A stretch of 64,000 nt of DNA from Zavarzinia marina (GCF_021568905.1 NZ_JAKGSB010000001.1:806001-870000); one strand, 5' to 3'; shown: positions 9,389-18,483, numbered from the stretch's first letter. Notes: generated from the letters alone by a model not told the origin. Translations and numbers: made by a program.

Positions 9389-9477
9389 TCGTTTGCGGTC
9401 CCCTGCCCGGTCGCCGCGTCTCGCGCCGGCCGGCATCGGGGAAACCCTGTTCGGGATCGGGGCGGCGGGGCCGGCGT

Positions 9478-11643
9478 TCAGCCGGCCACCTGTGCCATGA
9501 GACGGGCCGGATCGGTTATGCCGTCCCTGCCCGTCTCCATGCGGCCGGCGACGCGGCGCAGGAAGGCCGCGTCGCCGTCGACGGTCATGGTGTAGTCGTA
9601 CCAATTGCCCTGGTTCTCGAGACCGCGGGAGATCACGATGCGGCCGCCGGCCGGCACGGACCGGCGCTCGGAATGGTTCTCATAGGCATTGGACGCGATG
9701 ACCACCGTCCGGCTGCGCGTGCCGCCGTTGACGACGACGAGGCCGAGACGGCGGGTGCCGGTGCCATAGACCACCCGCAATTCGACGTCGTGATCCGCGA
9801 CGAAAGCATCGCCCGTGAAATGCCGGTGATAGCCGTTGGGCCCGAGAACCCAGAGATCGTAGCGCCCGTCCCGCCCGTCGAGATCCCATGTCCCGGTCAG
9901 CGACTTGCCGGCCTCGACCGAATAGCGACGCGGCACGGCTTCGAGATCGAGCCTGTCGTAGACATGGAAGACGGCACCCGCCGTGCCCGCGTTCTTGAAC
10001 GTCAGCACGATCCGGTCGGCGCGGGCGTTCGCATTGGTGTGGAGTTCATAGGGCAGCGCCCGCGACGGCCGCACGTCGACCGGCTGGCGCGGCACCGCCT
10101 GCGTCTCCTCGTCCGGCACCTTGATCGGCAGGCTGAGTTGCTGGGCGGCGGCCCAGCCGTCGGCCGAGATCTTGCTGCGGTTCGGCAGGTCCGGCACGTC
10201 GGTATTGGGATTGACGAAATCGAAGCAACTCGTCAGGTCGCCGCACATGGCGCGGCGATAGGGCGTGATGTTCTCCTCAGCGACGCCGAAGCGGGCCTCG
10301 AGGAAGCGCAGCACCGACGTATGGTCGAAGACCTGGGAATTCACCCAGCCGCCCTTGCTCCACGGCGAGACGACGAAACAGGGCACGCGCGGCCCCGGGC
10401 CATAGACCTGGCCGTCCGGCGGCACCTGCTGGGTCGTGTCCGCCGGATTGGGATGGGTGTAACGCTCCCATTGAAGGGCGTCCGCGCCGAGGGTCGAGGC
10501 GCCGGCGGGCGAGCCGTCCGGGTTCAGCGAGAACGGCGACGGCGGCGGCAGATGGTCGAAGAAGCCGTCGTTCTCGTCGTAATTGACGATGAACACGGTC
10601 TTCGACCAGACCTCCGGCACGGCGGTCAGGGCGTTCAGGGCTTCCTGCACGTACCAGCCGCCCTGCACCGGGCTGCAGATCTCGGGATGTTCGCTGAGGA
10701 AGGTCGGCGCGACGATCCAGGAGACCTGGGGCAGCTTGCCGTTCTCGACGTCGTCCGCGAATTCCTTGAGCAGGCCGAACTTCGGCATGGTGTTGGAGCA
10801 GCCCTTGTAGAGCGGCGCCTTCTCGTCGTGCTCGGGCCTGTAGTGGATGAAGGGAAGTCCGCTCGGCAGATTGCCGATGTCGCGGCTGGCCTGGCGGAAC
10901 TGCCTGAAGCCGACCAGCGGATTGCAGGCGAAATTGTCCGGCATGTTCTGATAGATCTTCCACTTGACGCCCGCTTCCTCGAGGCGCTCGGGATAGGTCT
11001 TCCAGGTGTAGCCGCGGCTGGGCGGCCCCATGAAATGGAATTCGTTCTGGACCACCGCCTCGCCGCTGCCGGTCGGGCCGTTGGTGCCGGTCCAGTGGAA
11101 CAGCCGGTTCGGATTGGTGCCGGTGTGGATCGCGCAGTGATAGTGGTCGCAGATGGTGAAGGCCTTCGCCAGCGCCCATTGGAATTCCACCTCGGCCTCG
11201 GTGAAATAGCCCATGGACCGGTCTTCCTTGAACTCCGGCCAATTCGACATGCGCCCGTCGGCCCAGGCCTGATGGGCATCGATCCAGCGGTGCGGCGTAC
11301 TGTCGATGCGCTGGGCGTTGCCCTTGGTCTGGTCGAGGTGATAGGGCGTGATGATGCGCTCGCCGTTCGACTGGTGGAACACGTCGCGACCACCGGCCAG
11401 CGGGATCGGGAAGCGGTCGCTGAAGCCGCGCACCCCCGGAAAGGTTCCGAAATAATGGTCGAACGAACGGTTCTCCATCATCAGAACGACGACATGCTCG
11501 ACGTCCATGATGGATTTCGTGGCATTGTTGGCCTGGATCGCCAGCGCCTTCTGGATGGCGCCGGGAAACACCGTCGCGGCCGTGGCCGCGCTGGTCAGCG
11601 CCGCCACGGACTTCAGGAAACCGCGTCTCGTATCATCGGTCAT
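9478..11643 (-). CDS. Tat-exported phospholipase C, paralog 2 (PC-PLC family)
   Basis: A 721-residue paralog with Tat signal DDTRRGFLKS. It has the catalytic blocks HVVVLMMENRSFDHYFGT (MMENRS where the other three copies have MQENRA), FHWTGTNGPTGSGEAV, FIVNYDENDGFFDHLPPP and FVVSPWSKGGWVNSQVFDH. The two C-terminal family domains end in GRDGITDPARLMAQVAG. It lies 89 bases upstream of paralog 1 and 97 bases downstream of paralog 3, probably in one transcript. The protein is closest to paralog 3 by eye, which suggests a recent duplication. Confidence 0.9.
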   Translation of the reverse strand: MTDDTRRGFLKSVAALTSAATAATVFPGAIQKALAIQANNATKSIMDVEHVVVLMMENRSFDHYFGTFPGVRGFSDRFPIPLAGGRDVFHQSNGERIITPYHLDQTKGNAQRIDSTPHRWIDAHQAWADGRMSNWPEFKEDRSMGYFTEAEVEFQWALAKAFTICDHYHCAIHTGTNPNRLFHWTGTNGPTGSGEAVVQNEFHFMGPPSRGYTWKTYPERLEEAGVKWKIYQNMPDNFACNPLVGFRQFRQASRDIGNLPSGLPFIHYRPEHDEKAPLYKGCSNTMPKFGLLKEFADDVENGKLPQVSWIVAPTFLSEHPEICSPVQGGWYVQEALNALTAVPEVWSKTVFIVNYDENDGFFDHLPPPSPFSLNPDGSPAGASTLGADALQWERYTHPNPADTTQQVPPDGQVYGPGPRVPCFVVSPWSKGGWVNSQVFDHTSVLRFLEARFGVAEENITPYRRAMCGDLTSCFDFVNPNTDVPDLPNRSKISADGWAAAQQLSLPIKVPDEETQAVPRQPVDVRPSRALPYELHTNANARADRIVLTFKNAGTAGAVFHVYDRLDLEAVPRRYSVEAGKSLTGTWDLDGRDGRYDLWVLGPNGYHRHFTGDAFVADHDVELRVVYGTGTRRLGLVVVNGGTRSRTVVIASNAYENHSERRSVPAGGRIVISRGLENQGNWYDYTMTVDGDAAFLRRVAGRMETGRDGITDPARLMAQVAG

Positions 11644-11707
11644 GACGACCCCCTGCGAGGTAAGCAGCAACAGGGAAAGCTGAGATGAGGAACAAGGTCG
11701 CCGGCGG

Positions 11708-11740
11708 TCAGCCGGCGACCTGGGCCACCGCCGCCGGCAA
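11708..11740 (-). pseudogene. Relic of a phospholipase C tail between paralogs 3 and 2
   Basis: Directly after the paralog 3 stop, the minus strand stays in frame and encodes LPAAVAQVAG followed by TGA (11710-11708). The last 21 bases differ from the end of paralog 3 (MAQITG-stop) at only three positions and encode the same VAG ending as paralog 2 (MAQVAG-stop). It looks like a leftover 3' end from unequal recombination or duplication. Confidence 0.6.
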
Positions 11741-13912
11741 TCAGCCGGTGATCTGGGCCATGAGACGGGCCGGATCGCTGATGCCGTCCTTGCCCGTTTC
11801 CATGCGGCCCGCGACGCGGCGCTGGAACGCCGCATTGCCGTCGACCGTGACCGTGTAGTCGTACCAGTTGCCCTGGTTCGCCAAGGACCGGGAGACCACG
11901 ACGCGGCCACCGGCCGGAACCGCCCGGCGTTCGCTGTACGCCTCATAGGCGTTGGCCGTGATGTCGACCGTGCAACTTCGGGTGCCGCCGTTGTCGATCA
12001 CGATGCTGACCTGGCGGTTGCCGGTGGCATAGACGACGCGGACTTCAGGATCTTCCTGGGCCACCGTGGTATCACCGATGAAATGCCGGTGATAGCCGTT
12101 CGGGCCGAGCACCCAGAGGTCGTATTTGCCCGCCTGGCCCGAGATGTCCCAGGTGCCGTTCAGCGTCTTGCCCGCCTCGACCGAATAGCGGCGCGGCACC
12201 GCGTCGAGGTTCAGCCGGTCGTAGACGTGGAACACCGCGCCCACGGTGCCGGTGTTCTTGAACATCAGCGTGACCTTGTCCTCGCGGACGTTGGCGTTGG
12301 TGTAGAGCACATAGGGCAGCGCCCGCGACGGACGGACGTCGACCGGCTGTTCCGGCAGGCTCTGCTCGTCCTCGCTCGGCACGAAGATCGGCAGGCTGAG
12401 CGCCTGGGCGGCGGTGAAGGCGTCCACCTTGATCCTGGTGCTGTTCGGCAGGTCCGGCACTTCCGCGTTCGGGTTGACGAAGTCGAAGCAGCTCGTCAGA
12501 TCGCCGCAGATGGCGCGGCGATAGGGCGTGATGTTCTCTTCGGCGACACCGAAGCGGGCCTCGATGAAGCGCAGCACCGACGTATGGTCGAAGACCTGGG
12601 AATTGACCCAGCCGCCCTTGCTCCACGGCGAGACGACGAAGCAGGGCACGCGCGGACCGGGACCGTAGACGCGGCCGTCCGGATCGGGCTGGCTGCGGGT
12701 GCCGGTCGGCGCCGGATGGTTGAAGCGTTCCCACTGGAGATCGTCGTCGCTGATCGTCGAGGCGCCGGCCGGGCTGCCGTCCGGATTCAGCGAGAAGGGC
12801 GACGGCGGCGGCAGATGGTCGAAGAAGCCGTCGTTCTCGTCGAAATTGACGATGAAGACGGTCTTGGACCAGACCTCCGGCACGGCGGTCAGGGCGTTCA
12901 GGGCTTCCTGCACGTACCATGCGCCCTGCACCGGGCTGCCGACCGAGGGATGCTCGCTGTAGAAGGTCGGCGCCACGATCCAGGAGACCTGGGGCAGCTT
13001 GCCGTCCGCGACGTCCTCGGCGAATTCGTGGAGCATGCCGCCGAGTTTCCGCATGGTGTTGGAGCAGCCCTTGTAGAGCGGATCCTTCGCCTCGTGCTTG
13101 TTCTCGTTGTAGGGAATGAAGGGGAAGCCGCTCGGCAGGTTGCCCATGGTCATGCTGGCCGCGCGATAGGTGCGGAAGCCATGGAGCGGGTTGTCGCTGA
13201 AATTGTCCGGCAGGTTCTGATAGACCTTCCACTTCACGCCCGCCTTCTGCAGGCGTTCGGGATAGGTCGTCCACTTGTAACCCTTGTAGGCCGGCCCCAG
13301 GCTGTCCATCTCGTTGATCACCACCGCTTCGCCGGTGCCGGTCGGACCATTGGTGCCGGTCCAGTGGAACAGGCGGTTCGGGAAGGTGCCGGTGTGGCTG
13401 GAACAATGGTAGTGGTCGCACAGCGTGAAGGCATTCGCGAGGGCGAACTGGAACGGCAGCTCGGCCTCCTTGAAATAGCCCATCGACCGGTTTTCCTTGT
13501 GTTCCGGCCAATTGGTCATGCGCCCATTGTCCCAGGCGTCCTGGGCGTCGGGCCAGGTGTGATGCGTGCTCAGCACGCGCTGCGCGTTGCCCTTCTCCTG
13601 GTCGAGGTGATAGGGCATCACGATGCGCTCGCCGTTCGACTGCTGGAACACGTTGCGCCCGCCCGGCAGCGGGATCGGGAACCGATCGCCGAAGCCGCGC
13701 ACGCCCGGCAGCGTGCCGAAATAATGGTCGAACGCCCGGTTCTCCTGCATCAGGACGACGATGTGCTCGACGTCCTCGATCGACTTGGTGGCGTTGTTGG
13801 CCTGGATCGCCAGTGCCTTGCGGATGGCGCTCGGGAACATCGCGGCGGCGGCGGTGGCGCCGGTCAGCGCCGCGGCCGACTTCAGGAAGCCGCGCCTGGT
13901 TTCGTTGGTCAT
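11741..13912 (-). CDS. Tat-exported phospholipase C, paralog 3 (PC-PLC family)
   Basis: A 723-residue paralog. Features are Tat motif NETRRGFLKSAA, catalytic blocks HIVVLMQENRAFDHYFGT, HWTGTNGPTGTGEAV, FIVNFDENDGFFDHLPPP and FVVSPWSKGGWVNSQVFDH, then two C-terminal beta domains ending in DPARLMAQITG. Conservation with paralog 2 continues through the C-terminal domains (PSRALPYVLYTNANVRED against PSRALPYELHTNANARAD). The ATG at 13912 lies 37 bases after the paralog 4 stop. Substrate preference among phosphatidylcholine, sphingomyelin and other lipids cannot be told from sequence. Confidence 0.9.
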   Translation of the reverse strand: MTNETRRGFLKSAAALTGATAAAAMFPSAIRKALAIQANNATKSIEDVEHIVVLMQENRAFDHYFGTLPGVRGFGDRFPIPLPGGRNVFQQSNGERIVMPYHLDQEKGNAQRVLSTHHTWPDAQDAWDNGRMTNWPEHKENRSMGYFKEAELPFQFALANAFTLCDHYHCSSHTGTFPNRLFHWTGTNGPTGTGEAVVINEMDSLGPAYKGYKWTTYPERLQKAGVKWKVYQNLPDNFSDNPLHGFRTYRAASMTMGNLPSGFPFIPYNENKHEAKDPLYKGCSNTMRKLGGMLHEFAEDVADGKLPQVSWIVAPTFYSEHPSVGSPVQGAWYVQEALNALTAVPEVWSKTVFIVNFDENDGFFDHLPPPSPFSLNPDGSPAGASTISDDDLQWERFNHPAPTGTRSQPDPDGRVYGPGPRVPCFVVSPWSKGGWVNSQVFDHTSVLRFIEARFGVAEENITPYRRAICGDLTSCFDFVNPNAEVPDLPNSTRIKVDAFTAAQALSLPIFVPSEDEQSLPEQPVDVRPSRALPYVLYTNANVREDKVTLMFKNTGTVGAVFHVYDRLNLDAVPRRYSVEAGKTLNGTWDISGQAGKYDLWVLGPNGYHRHFIGDTTVAQEDPEVRVVYATGNRQVSIVIDNGGTRSCTVDITANAYEAYSERRAVPAGGRVVVSRSLANQGNWYDYTVTVDGNAAFQRRVAGRMETGKDGISDPARLMAQITG

Positions 13913-13949
13913 GGGTCTACCCTGTCGAATGTCGGTAATGGCCCCGGTC

Positions 13950-16136
13950 TCAGCCGGCGGCAATGACGGAGGCGAGGACCTCGGCGGGATCGGACACGCT
14001 GTCGCGCCCGGTCTCGATGCGGCCGGCCACCCGGCGCAGGAAGCCGTCCTCGTCGGCGAGCCTGACCGTGTAGTCGTACCAATTGCCGAAAGCCTTCACC
14101 GATCGGGAGAACTGCAGGCGGCCGCCGGCGGCGACGAGTTCCGTGCGCGAGAAATTCTCGTAGGCATTGGCCTCGATCGTCAGGCGGCAGCTGCGCGTGC
14201 CGGTGTTGGTGATGATGAACACCAGGGCGCCCATCTCCTCGTTGTAGCTGACGAAGAGGTCCGGGTTGGCCATCTTCGCGCCGCCCGCGACCTTGGTGTC
14301 GCCCTGGATGTGCCGGTGGAAGCCGTTCGGGCCCAGCACCCAGAGATCGTAGAGGCCGTCGTCGCCGGCGATCGACCAGTCTGCCGCCAGATGCTTGCCC
14401 GCCTCGACCATGTAGCGATGGGGCACGCGGTCGAGATGCAGCTTGTCGTAGACGTGGAAGGTGGCGCCCTGGGTCCCGGTGTTGCGGAAGATGAGCGAGA
14501 CCTCGTCGGCCGAGACCTTGTTGCTCACATTGAGGACATAGGGCAGCGCGCGCGACGGCTTGAGCCCCACCGCCTGCTTCGGCATTGCCTGGGCGTCGAC
14601 CCCCGGCAGCGGCACCTGGTCCTTCAGTTCCTGCGAGATGCGCAGGGAGTCGGCGGAGATCCGGCTGCGGCTCGGCAGGTCGGGCAGCTCCGCGTTCGGA
14701 TTGACGAAGTCGAAGCAACTCGTCAGGTCGCCGCAGATGGCGCGGCGATAGGGGCTGATGTTCGGCTCCATCACGCCGAAGCGGGTCTCGAGGAAGCGGA
14801 TGATCGAGGTATGGTCGAAGACCTGGGAATTGACCCAGCCGCCCTTGCTCCACGGCGAGACGACGTAGCACGGCACGCGCGGGCCGGGGCCATAGACGCG
14901 GCCGTCCGGCGCCGACTGGCCGGTCGCGCCCTCGGGCGCCGGATAATTGTGCCGCTCGACCTCGAGCAGCGAGGCCGCCATGGTGCTGCCGCCGGCCGGG
15001 GTGCCGTCCGCCTGGATGGAATAGGCGGCGGGCGACGGCACATGGTCGAAGAAGCCGTCGTTTTCGTCGAAGTTCACGATGAAGGCCGTCCTGGACCAGA
15101 TTTCCTCGTCCGCCGTCAGGGCTTCGAGGGCCTTCTGGATGTACCAGGCGCCCTGGACCGGGCTCGACGGGCCGGGATGCTCGCTGTAGTTCGACGGCGC
15201 CACGATCCACGACACCGACGGCAGCTTGCCGAGGCTGATGTCGCGGCGGAAATCCTCGAGGAGGCCGAACAGCGGCATGGTGTTGGAGCAACCCTTGTAG
15301 AGCGGCTCGCGCTTGTCGTATGGCGAGATATAGGCCCAATAGGGAAAACCGCTGGAGGTATTGCCGATGCTCTCGCTGGCGGCGCGATACTGGCGGAAGC
15401 CGTGCAGCGGGTTGTCGCTGAAATTGTCCGGCAGGAACTGATAGACCTTCCAGTCGACGCCGGCTTCCTGCAGGCGCTCGGGATAGGTCGTCCAGGTGTA
15501 ACCTTCCTCGGACGGGCCGAGGGTGTCCCATTCATTGTCGACGGCGGCGACGGCGGCCCCCGTCGGGCCATTGGTGCCGGTCCAGTGGAACAGACGGTTC
15601 GGGTTGGTGCCGGCGTGGATCGCGCAATGATAGGCGTCGCAGAGCGTGAAGGCATTGGCGAGCGCGTATTGGAACTCCAGCTCCTGCTCGGTGTAGAAGC
15701 CCATCGAATGGTCCTGTTTGTGGACAGGCCAATTCTGCATGCGGCCATGGTCCCAGGCATTCTGGGCATTGCCCCAGCTGTGGGGCGTGCCGTCGACGCG
15801 CTGGGCGTTGCCGATCGTCTGATCCAGATGGTAGGGCAGGATGACACGCGAGCCATTCCACTGCTCGAACACCGTGCGGCCGTCCGGCAGCGGAATGGTG
15901 AAGCGGTCGCCGAAGCCGCGAACGCCCGCCATCTTGCCGAAGTAATGATCGAAGGCCCGGTTTTCCTGCATCAGGATGACGACATGCTCGACGTCCATGA
16001 TGGATTTGGTGGCGTTGTTCGCCTCGATCGCCAGCGCGCGGCCGATCGAGGGCGGAAAAGCGGCGGCGGCGACACCGGCGCCGGTGAAGGCGGCGGCTGT
16101 CTTGAGGAAATCGCGCCTGCTCTTGTCGGTCGTCAT
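13950..16136 (-). CDS. Tat-exported phospholipase C, paralog 4 (PC-PLC family)
   Basis: A 728-residue enzyme and the promoter-proximal gene of the four-copy array. Tat motif DKSRRDFLKTAA is followed by an Ala-rich export helix. Catalytic blocks are HVVILMQENRAFDHYFGK, FHWTGTNGPTGAAVAAV (GSGEAV or GTGEAV in the other copies), FIVNFDENDGFFDHVPSP and YVVSPWSKGGWVNSQVFDH. The C-terminal domains end in GRDSVSDPAEVLASVIAAG. Substitutions near the active-site motifs suggest a different substrate range. The 169 bases upstream separate it from gspO and probably hold the operon promoter, though I see no convincing Pho box. Confidence 0.9.
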   Translation of the reverse strand: MTTDKSRRDFLKTAAAFTGAGVAAAAFPPSIGRALAIEANNATKSIMDVEHVVILMQENRAFDHYFGKMAGVRGFGDRFTIPLPDGRTVFEQWNGSRVILPYHLDQTIGNAQRVDGTPHSWGNAQNAWDHGRMQNWPVHKQDHSMGFYTEQELEFQYALANAFTLCDAYHCAIHAGTNPNRLFHWTGTNGPTGAAVAAVDNEWDTLGPSEEGYTWTTYPERLQEAGVDWKVYQFLPDNFSDNPLHGFRQYRAASESIGNTSSGFPYWAYISPYDKREPLYKGCSNTMPLFGLLEDFRRDISLGKLPSVSWIVAPSNYSEHPGPSSPVQGAWYIQKALEALTADEEIWSRTAFIVNFDENDGFFDHVPSPAAYSIQADGTPAGGSTMAASLLEVERHNYPAPEGATGQSAPDGRVYGPGPRVPCYVVSPWSKGGWVNSQVFDHTSIIRFLETRFGVMEPNISPYRRAICGDLTSCFDFVNPNAELPDLPSRSRISADSLRISQELKDQVPLPGVDAQAMPKQAVGLKPSRALPYVLNVSNKVSADEVSLIFRNTGTQGATFHVYDKLHLDRVPHRYMVEAGKHLAADWSIAGDDGLYDLWVLGPNGFHRHIQGDTKVAGGAKMANPDLFVSYNEEMGALVFIITNTGTRSCRLTIEANAYENFSRTELVAAGGRLQFSRSVKAFGNWYDYTVRLADEDGFLRRVAGRIETGRDSVSDPAEVLASVIAAG

Positions 16137-16305
16137 TCTCTGCCCCTATGTACGCAACGGATGCCGGAGAATTGCGGTTTTCCGTGACGACACGGTTTCA
16201 GTTACGTGGCAAAGACAGGAGAATTGCCCCCACTACTGACACCATTGTGGGTAGAATGACGTTTCCCGTGGGGAGAAACATACCTGATTACCTGAGCGGG
16301 CGATT

Positions 16306-17148
16306 TCAGTCGTAGCCGAACAGGAACGCCGGCGTCAGATCGGCGGCGATGACCACCAGCGCCGCCAGCGCGATTCCCGGCCCGAAGGGGATGCCCCTGC
16401 GCTCGCCGTCCGGTGCGACGGCGAACCGCCCGACCAGGGGGGCCAGCGCCAGGGCGGCCAGCGCCCCGAACAGGGCGGTCAGGACGACGGCCGGCACGCC
16501 GCCCCAGGCCCCGACCGCGGCCATCAGCTTCCAGTCCCCCGGCGCCAGCGCCTCCTGGCCGGCCAGACGCCGCCCGACGGCGGCGACCGCGGCCATCGCG
16601 CCCCAGCCGGTGGCGGCACCGATCACGGCATCGCCGGCCCCGATGGCATCGAGCCCGCAGGCCGACAGCGCCGCCGCGACCAGCCCGGTCCAGAGTGCCC
16701 CGAGGGTCAGACCGTCCGGCAGATAGGCGCTGCGGCCGTCGACCAGGGCCGCGACATAGAGAAAGCCCGCCAGAAGCTGGAGCAGCAGCGCCCGTTCGGC
16801 CGGGACATGACCGGGCGTCAGGGCGAGGGTCGCCACCATCACGAGCACCCCGCCCCCCTCCATCGCCGGCCAGAGCCACGACAGGCGATCGCGTCCGCAG
16901 GCACAGCGCCCGCGCAGAACCAGCCGGCCGACCAGGGGCGTCGCCTGCAGCCAGGACAGCGGCCGGTCGCAGGCAAGACAGCGCGAGCCCGGACGCAACA
17001 GCGCATCGGGCGGCAGGCGTCCCTCGATCATGGCCGGCCAGCGTTCCACGGCGACGGTCGCGAAACTGCCGACCAGAAGGCCCCAGACGGCCGCGAGCGC
17101 GAAGCCCGCGCCGGGTGGCAACAGATCCGCGATGGCGCGGATCGTCAT
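16306..17148 (-). CDS. gspO: Type II secretion prepilin peptidase / N-methyltransferase
   Basis: A 280-residue polytopic inner-membrane aspartyl protease that cleaves and N-methylates pseudopilins. The N-terminal cytoplasmic domain has the four-Cys zinc motif (CLACDRPLSW, then CACGRDRLSW). The first catalytic Asp lies in DGRSAYLPDGLTLG and the second in the family GD-x-K-L motif (APGDWKLMAAVGAWGG). I chose the ATG at 17148; upstream in-frame ATGs (for example in MCTPVGDILM) would run into the divergent transglycosylase gene. It is separated from the rest of the gsp operon by that opposite-strand gene but must process GspG, H, I, J and K. Confidence 0.9.
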   Translation of the reverse strand: MTIRAIADLLPPGAGFALAAVWGLLVGSFATVAVERWPAMIEGRLPPDALLRPGSRCLACDRPLSWLQATPLVGRLVLRGRCACGRDRLSWLWPAMEGGGVLVMVATLALTPGHVPAERALLLQLLAGFLYVAALVDGRSAYLPDGLTLGALWTGLVAAALSACGLDAIGAGDAVIGAATGWGAMAAVAAVGRRLAGQEALAPGDWKLMAAVGAWGGVPAVVLTALFGALAALALAPLVGRFAVAPDGERRGIPFGPGIALAALVVIAADLTPAFLFGYD

Positions 17149-17182
17149 CAGAATGTCACCGACCGGCGTGCACATTCCGCTC

Positions 17183-17641
17183 ATGTCCGTCTCGTCCCTG
17201 CTTCTCGCCTGCGTCCTCAACGCGTCCCAACTCTACGGCGTGCCGCCTGCCGGCATCATGGCCGTGATGCGGGCCGAAGGCGGCACCACGGGCGCCGTCA
17301 GCGAGAACGGCAACGGCAGCCGCGACATCGGGCCGATGCAGGTGAACAGCCTCTGGCTGCCGGTCCTGGCCGAGGGCTGGGGCGTCGACGAGGCGGCGGC
17401 GGAGGCCGCGCTGCGCGACCGGCCCTGCACCAATGTCGCCGTCGGCACCTGGATCCTGGCCGACTGCATCCGCCGCCGGGGCGGCGATTTCTGGGCGGGG
17501 GTCGGCTGCTATCATGCACCAAGCAACGACGATCGCGCCCGCGCCTATGCCGGCCGCGTCGCCGACCGCGCCACGGAACTCTTCGGATCCCGGGTGTTTC
17601 GAAAGCCCCCGCCCCTTCATCGGAACGACCTGACCCAATAG
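17183..17641 (+). CDS. Lytic transglycosylase-like protein within the gsp cluster
   Basis: A 152-residue protein with a probable N-terminal export signal (MSVSSLLLACVLNASQLYGV). A small GH23-like transglycosylase domain follows: IMAVMRAEGGTTGAVSENGNGSRDIGPMQVNSLWL, with Glu in the RAEGG block as candidate catalytic acid, then VGTWILADCIRR and WAGVGCYHAPS. Such enzymes cut peptidoglycan glycan strands and often accompany secretion systems. It lies on the opposite strand, 34 bases from the gspO start, and its 3' end overlaps gspK by 25 bases. A role in inserting the secretin through the cell wall is inferred from position only. Confidence 0.75.
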   Translation: MSVSSLLLACVLNASQLYGVPPAGIMAVMRAEGGTTGAVSENGNGSRDIGPMQVNSLWLPVLAEGWGVDEAAAEAALRDRPCTNVAVGTWILADCIRRRGGDFWAGVGCYHAPSNDDRARAYAGRVADRATELFGSRVFRKPPPLHRNDLTQ

Positions 17642-18483
17642 GGCCGCGCCGGATCGCCGGTGAATTCGATCACGGCACGGCGCCGCGCGACCGCGTCCGG
17701 GCCCAGCCGCGCCTCGACCGTGATCCGGATCATCACCAGGTCCAGGGGCTCGCGCTCGCCGGGCGTATCGGCCTCGGGCGCGGGATCGGCCTTGCGGGCA
17801 CGGATCATGGCCTCCAGGTCCTCGGGCCCGGCGCCCGCCATGATCGCCATGATCGCCATGATCTCCGGTTTCGCCCAGCGGCCGTCGACCATGGCCTGAT
17901 CGGCCCGGGGCACCAGGCTGATCAGCGGCAGCAGGCGATCGAGCAGGGCCCGGTCCATGCCCTTCAGGACCGCCAGTTCGCCCGCCTCGCGGATCGGGCC
18001 GTTGCGCGGCGCGAGGCCGGCGGCGGCATAGGCCGCCCGCTCCGCTCCGCCGGGACGCGTCTCGTCGTCCGCGTCGATCCAGTCGCCCAGCGCCGCCGCC
18101 AACCCGTCGAGCCGCGCCCCGCCCGCCCCGACATAGGCGAGCAGCGCACGGAGAACAGGACCGGAAATGGCGTTCAGGGGCACGAAGGCGCGCTCGTCCT
18201 CGATCACCACGGTGACGGCGATCCCGTCGAACGTGAGGGCGCGAGGTTTGCCGTCGCGCGCCCAGCGCCGGCGCGGATCCCGGAGGGCGGCACCGTGGAT
18301 CGCGAGCGCGAGGCCCGAATCCGCCGCCGCCGAAAGCCGGGCGGCGGTGACGCGAGCCTGCAACAGGGCGCCGACGCCCCGCCCCCAGTCGACCATGGCG
18401 AGGGCGACGAGGGCGAAGGCGGCGACGCCGACGATCGCCGCCGGCAGGGCGAAGCCGCGTCCGCGCTCGCCCCCGCGCCTCAT
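17617..18483 (-). CDS. gspK: Type II secretion minor pseudopilin GspK
   Basis: A 288-residue protein with a prepilin-like N-terminus (RRGGERGRGFALPAAIVGVAAFALVALAMVD), with cleavage expected after the Gly before FALPA. The large globular domain has GspK features: AAADSGLALAIHGAAL, VPLNAISGPVLRALL, DWIDADDETRPGGAE and the NGPIREAGEL block. GspK caps the pseudopilus tip with GspI and GspJ. It is placed after gspD rather than between gspJ and gspL. A three-copy 9-bp tandem repeat encodes MAIMAIMA near residues 207-215. The 3' end overlaps the convergent transglycosylase gene. Confidence 0.88.
   Translation of the reverse strand: MRRGGERGRGFALPAAIVGVAAFALVALAMVDWGRGVGALLQARVTAARLSAAADSGLALAIHGAALRDPRRRWARDGKPRALTFDGIAVTVVIEDERAFVPLNAISGPVLRALLAYVGAGGARLDGLAAALGDWIDADDETRPGGAERAAYAAAGLAPRNGPIREAGELAVLKGMDRALLDRLLPLISLVPRADQAMVDGRWAKPEIMAIMAIMAGAGPEDLEAMIRARKADPAPEADTPGEREPLDLVMIRITVEARLGPDAVARRRAVIEFTGDPARPYWVRSFR
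17837..17863. repeat. Three perfect 9-bp tandem repeats inside gspK
   Basis: The unit GCCATGATC occurs three times without a mismatch. On the coding strand it adds three-residue units (MAI) to GspK in frame, so copy-number slippage would change protein length without a frameshift. Confidence 0.8.

Noticed and set aside
5489..9595. A very long plus-strand open frame (over 1,300 codons) antisense to ydbH-side genes and phospholipase 1
   Set aside because: Its protein is Arg/Gly/His-rich with no domains and lies opposite well-supported genes. It is the mirror effect of GC-rich third positions.
16137..16305. Possible Pho box upstream of the phospholipase array
   Set aside because: Phosphate control would make sense, but I could not find two CTGTCAT-like units 11 bases apart; only single half-matches occur.
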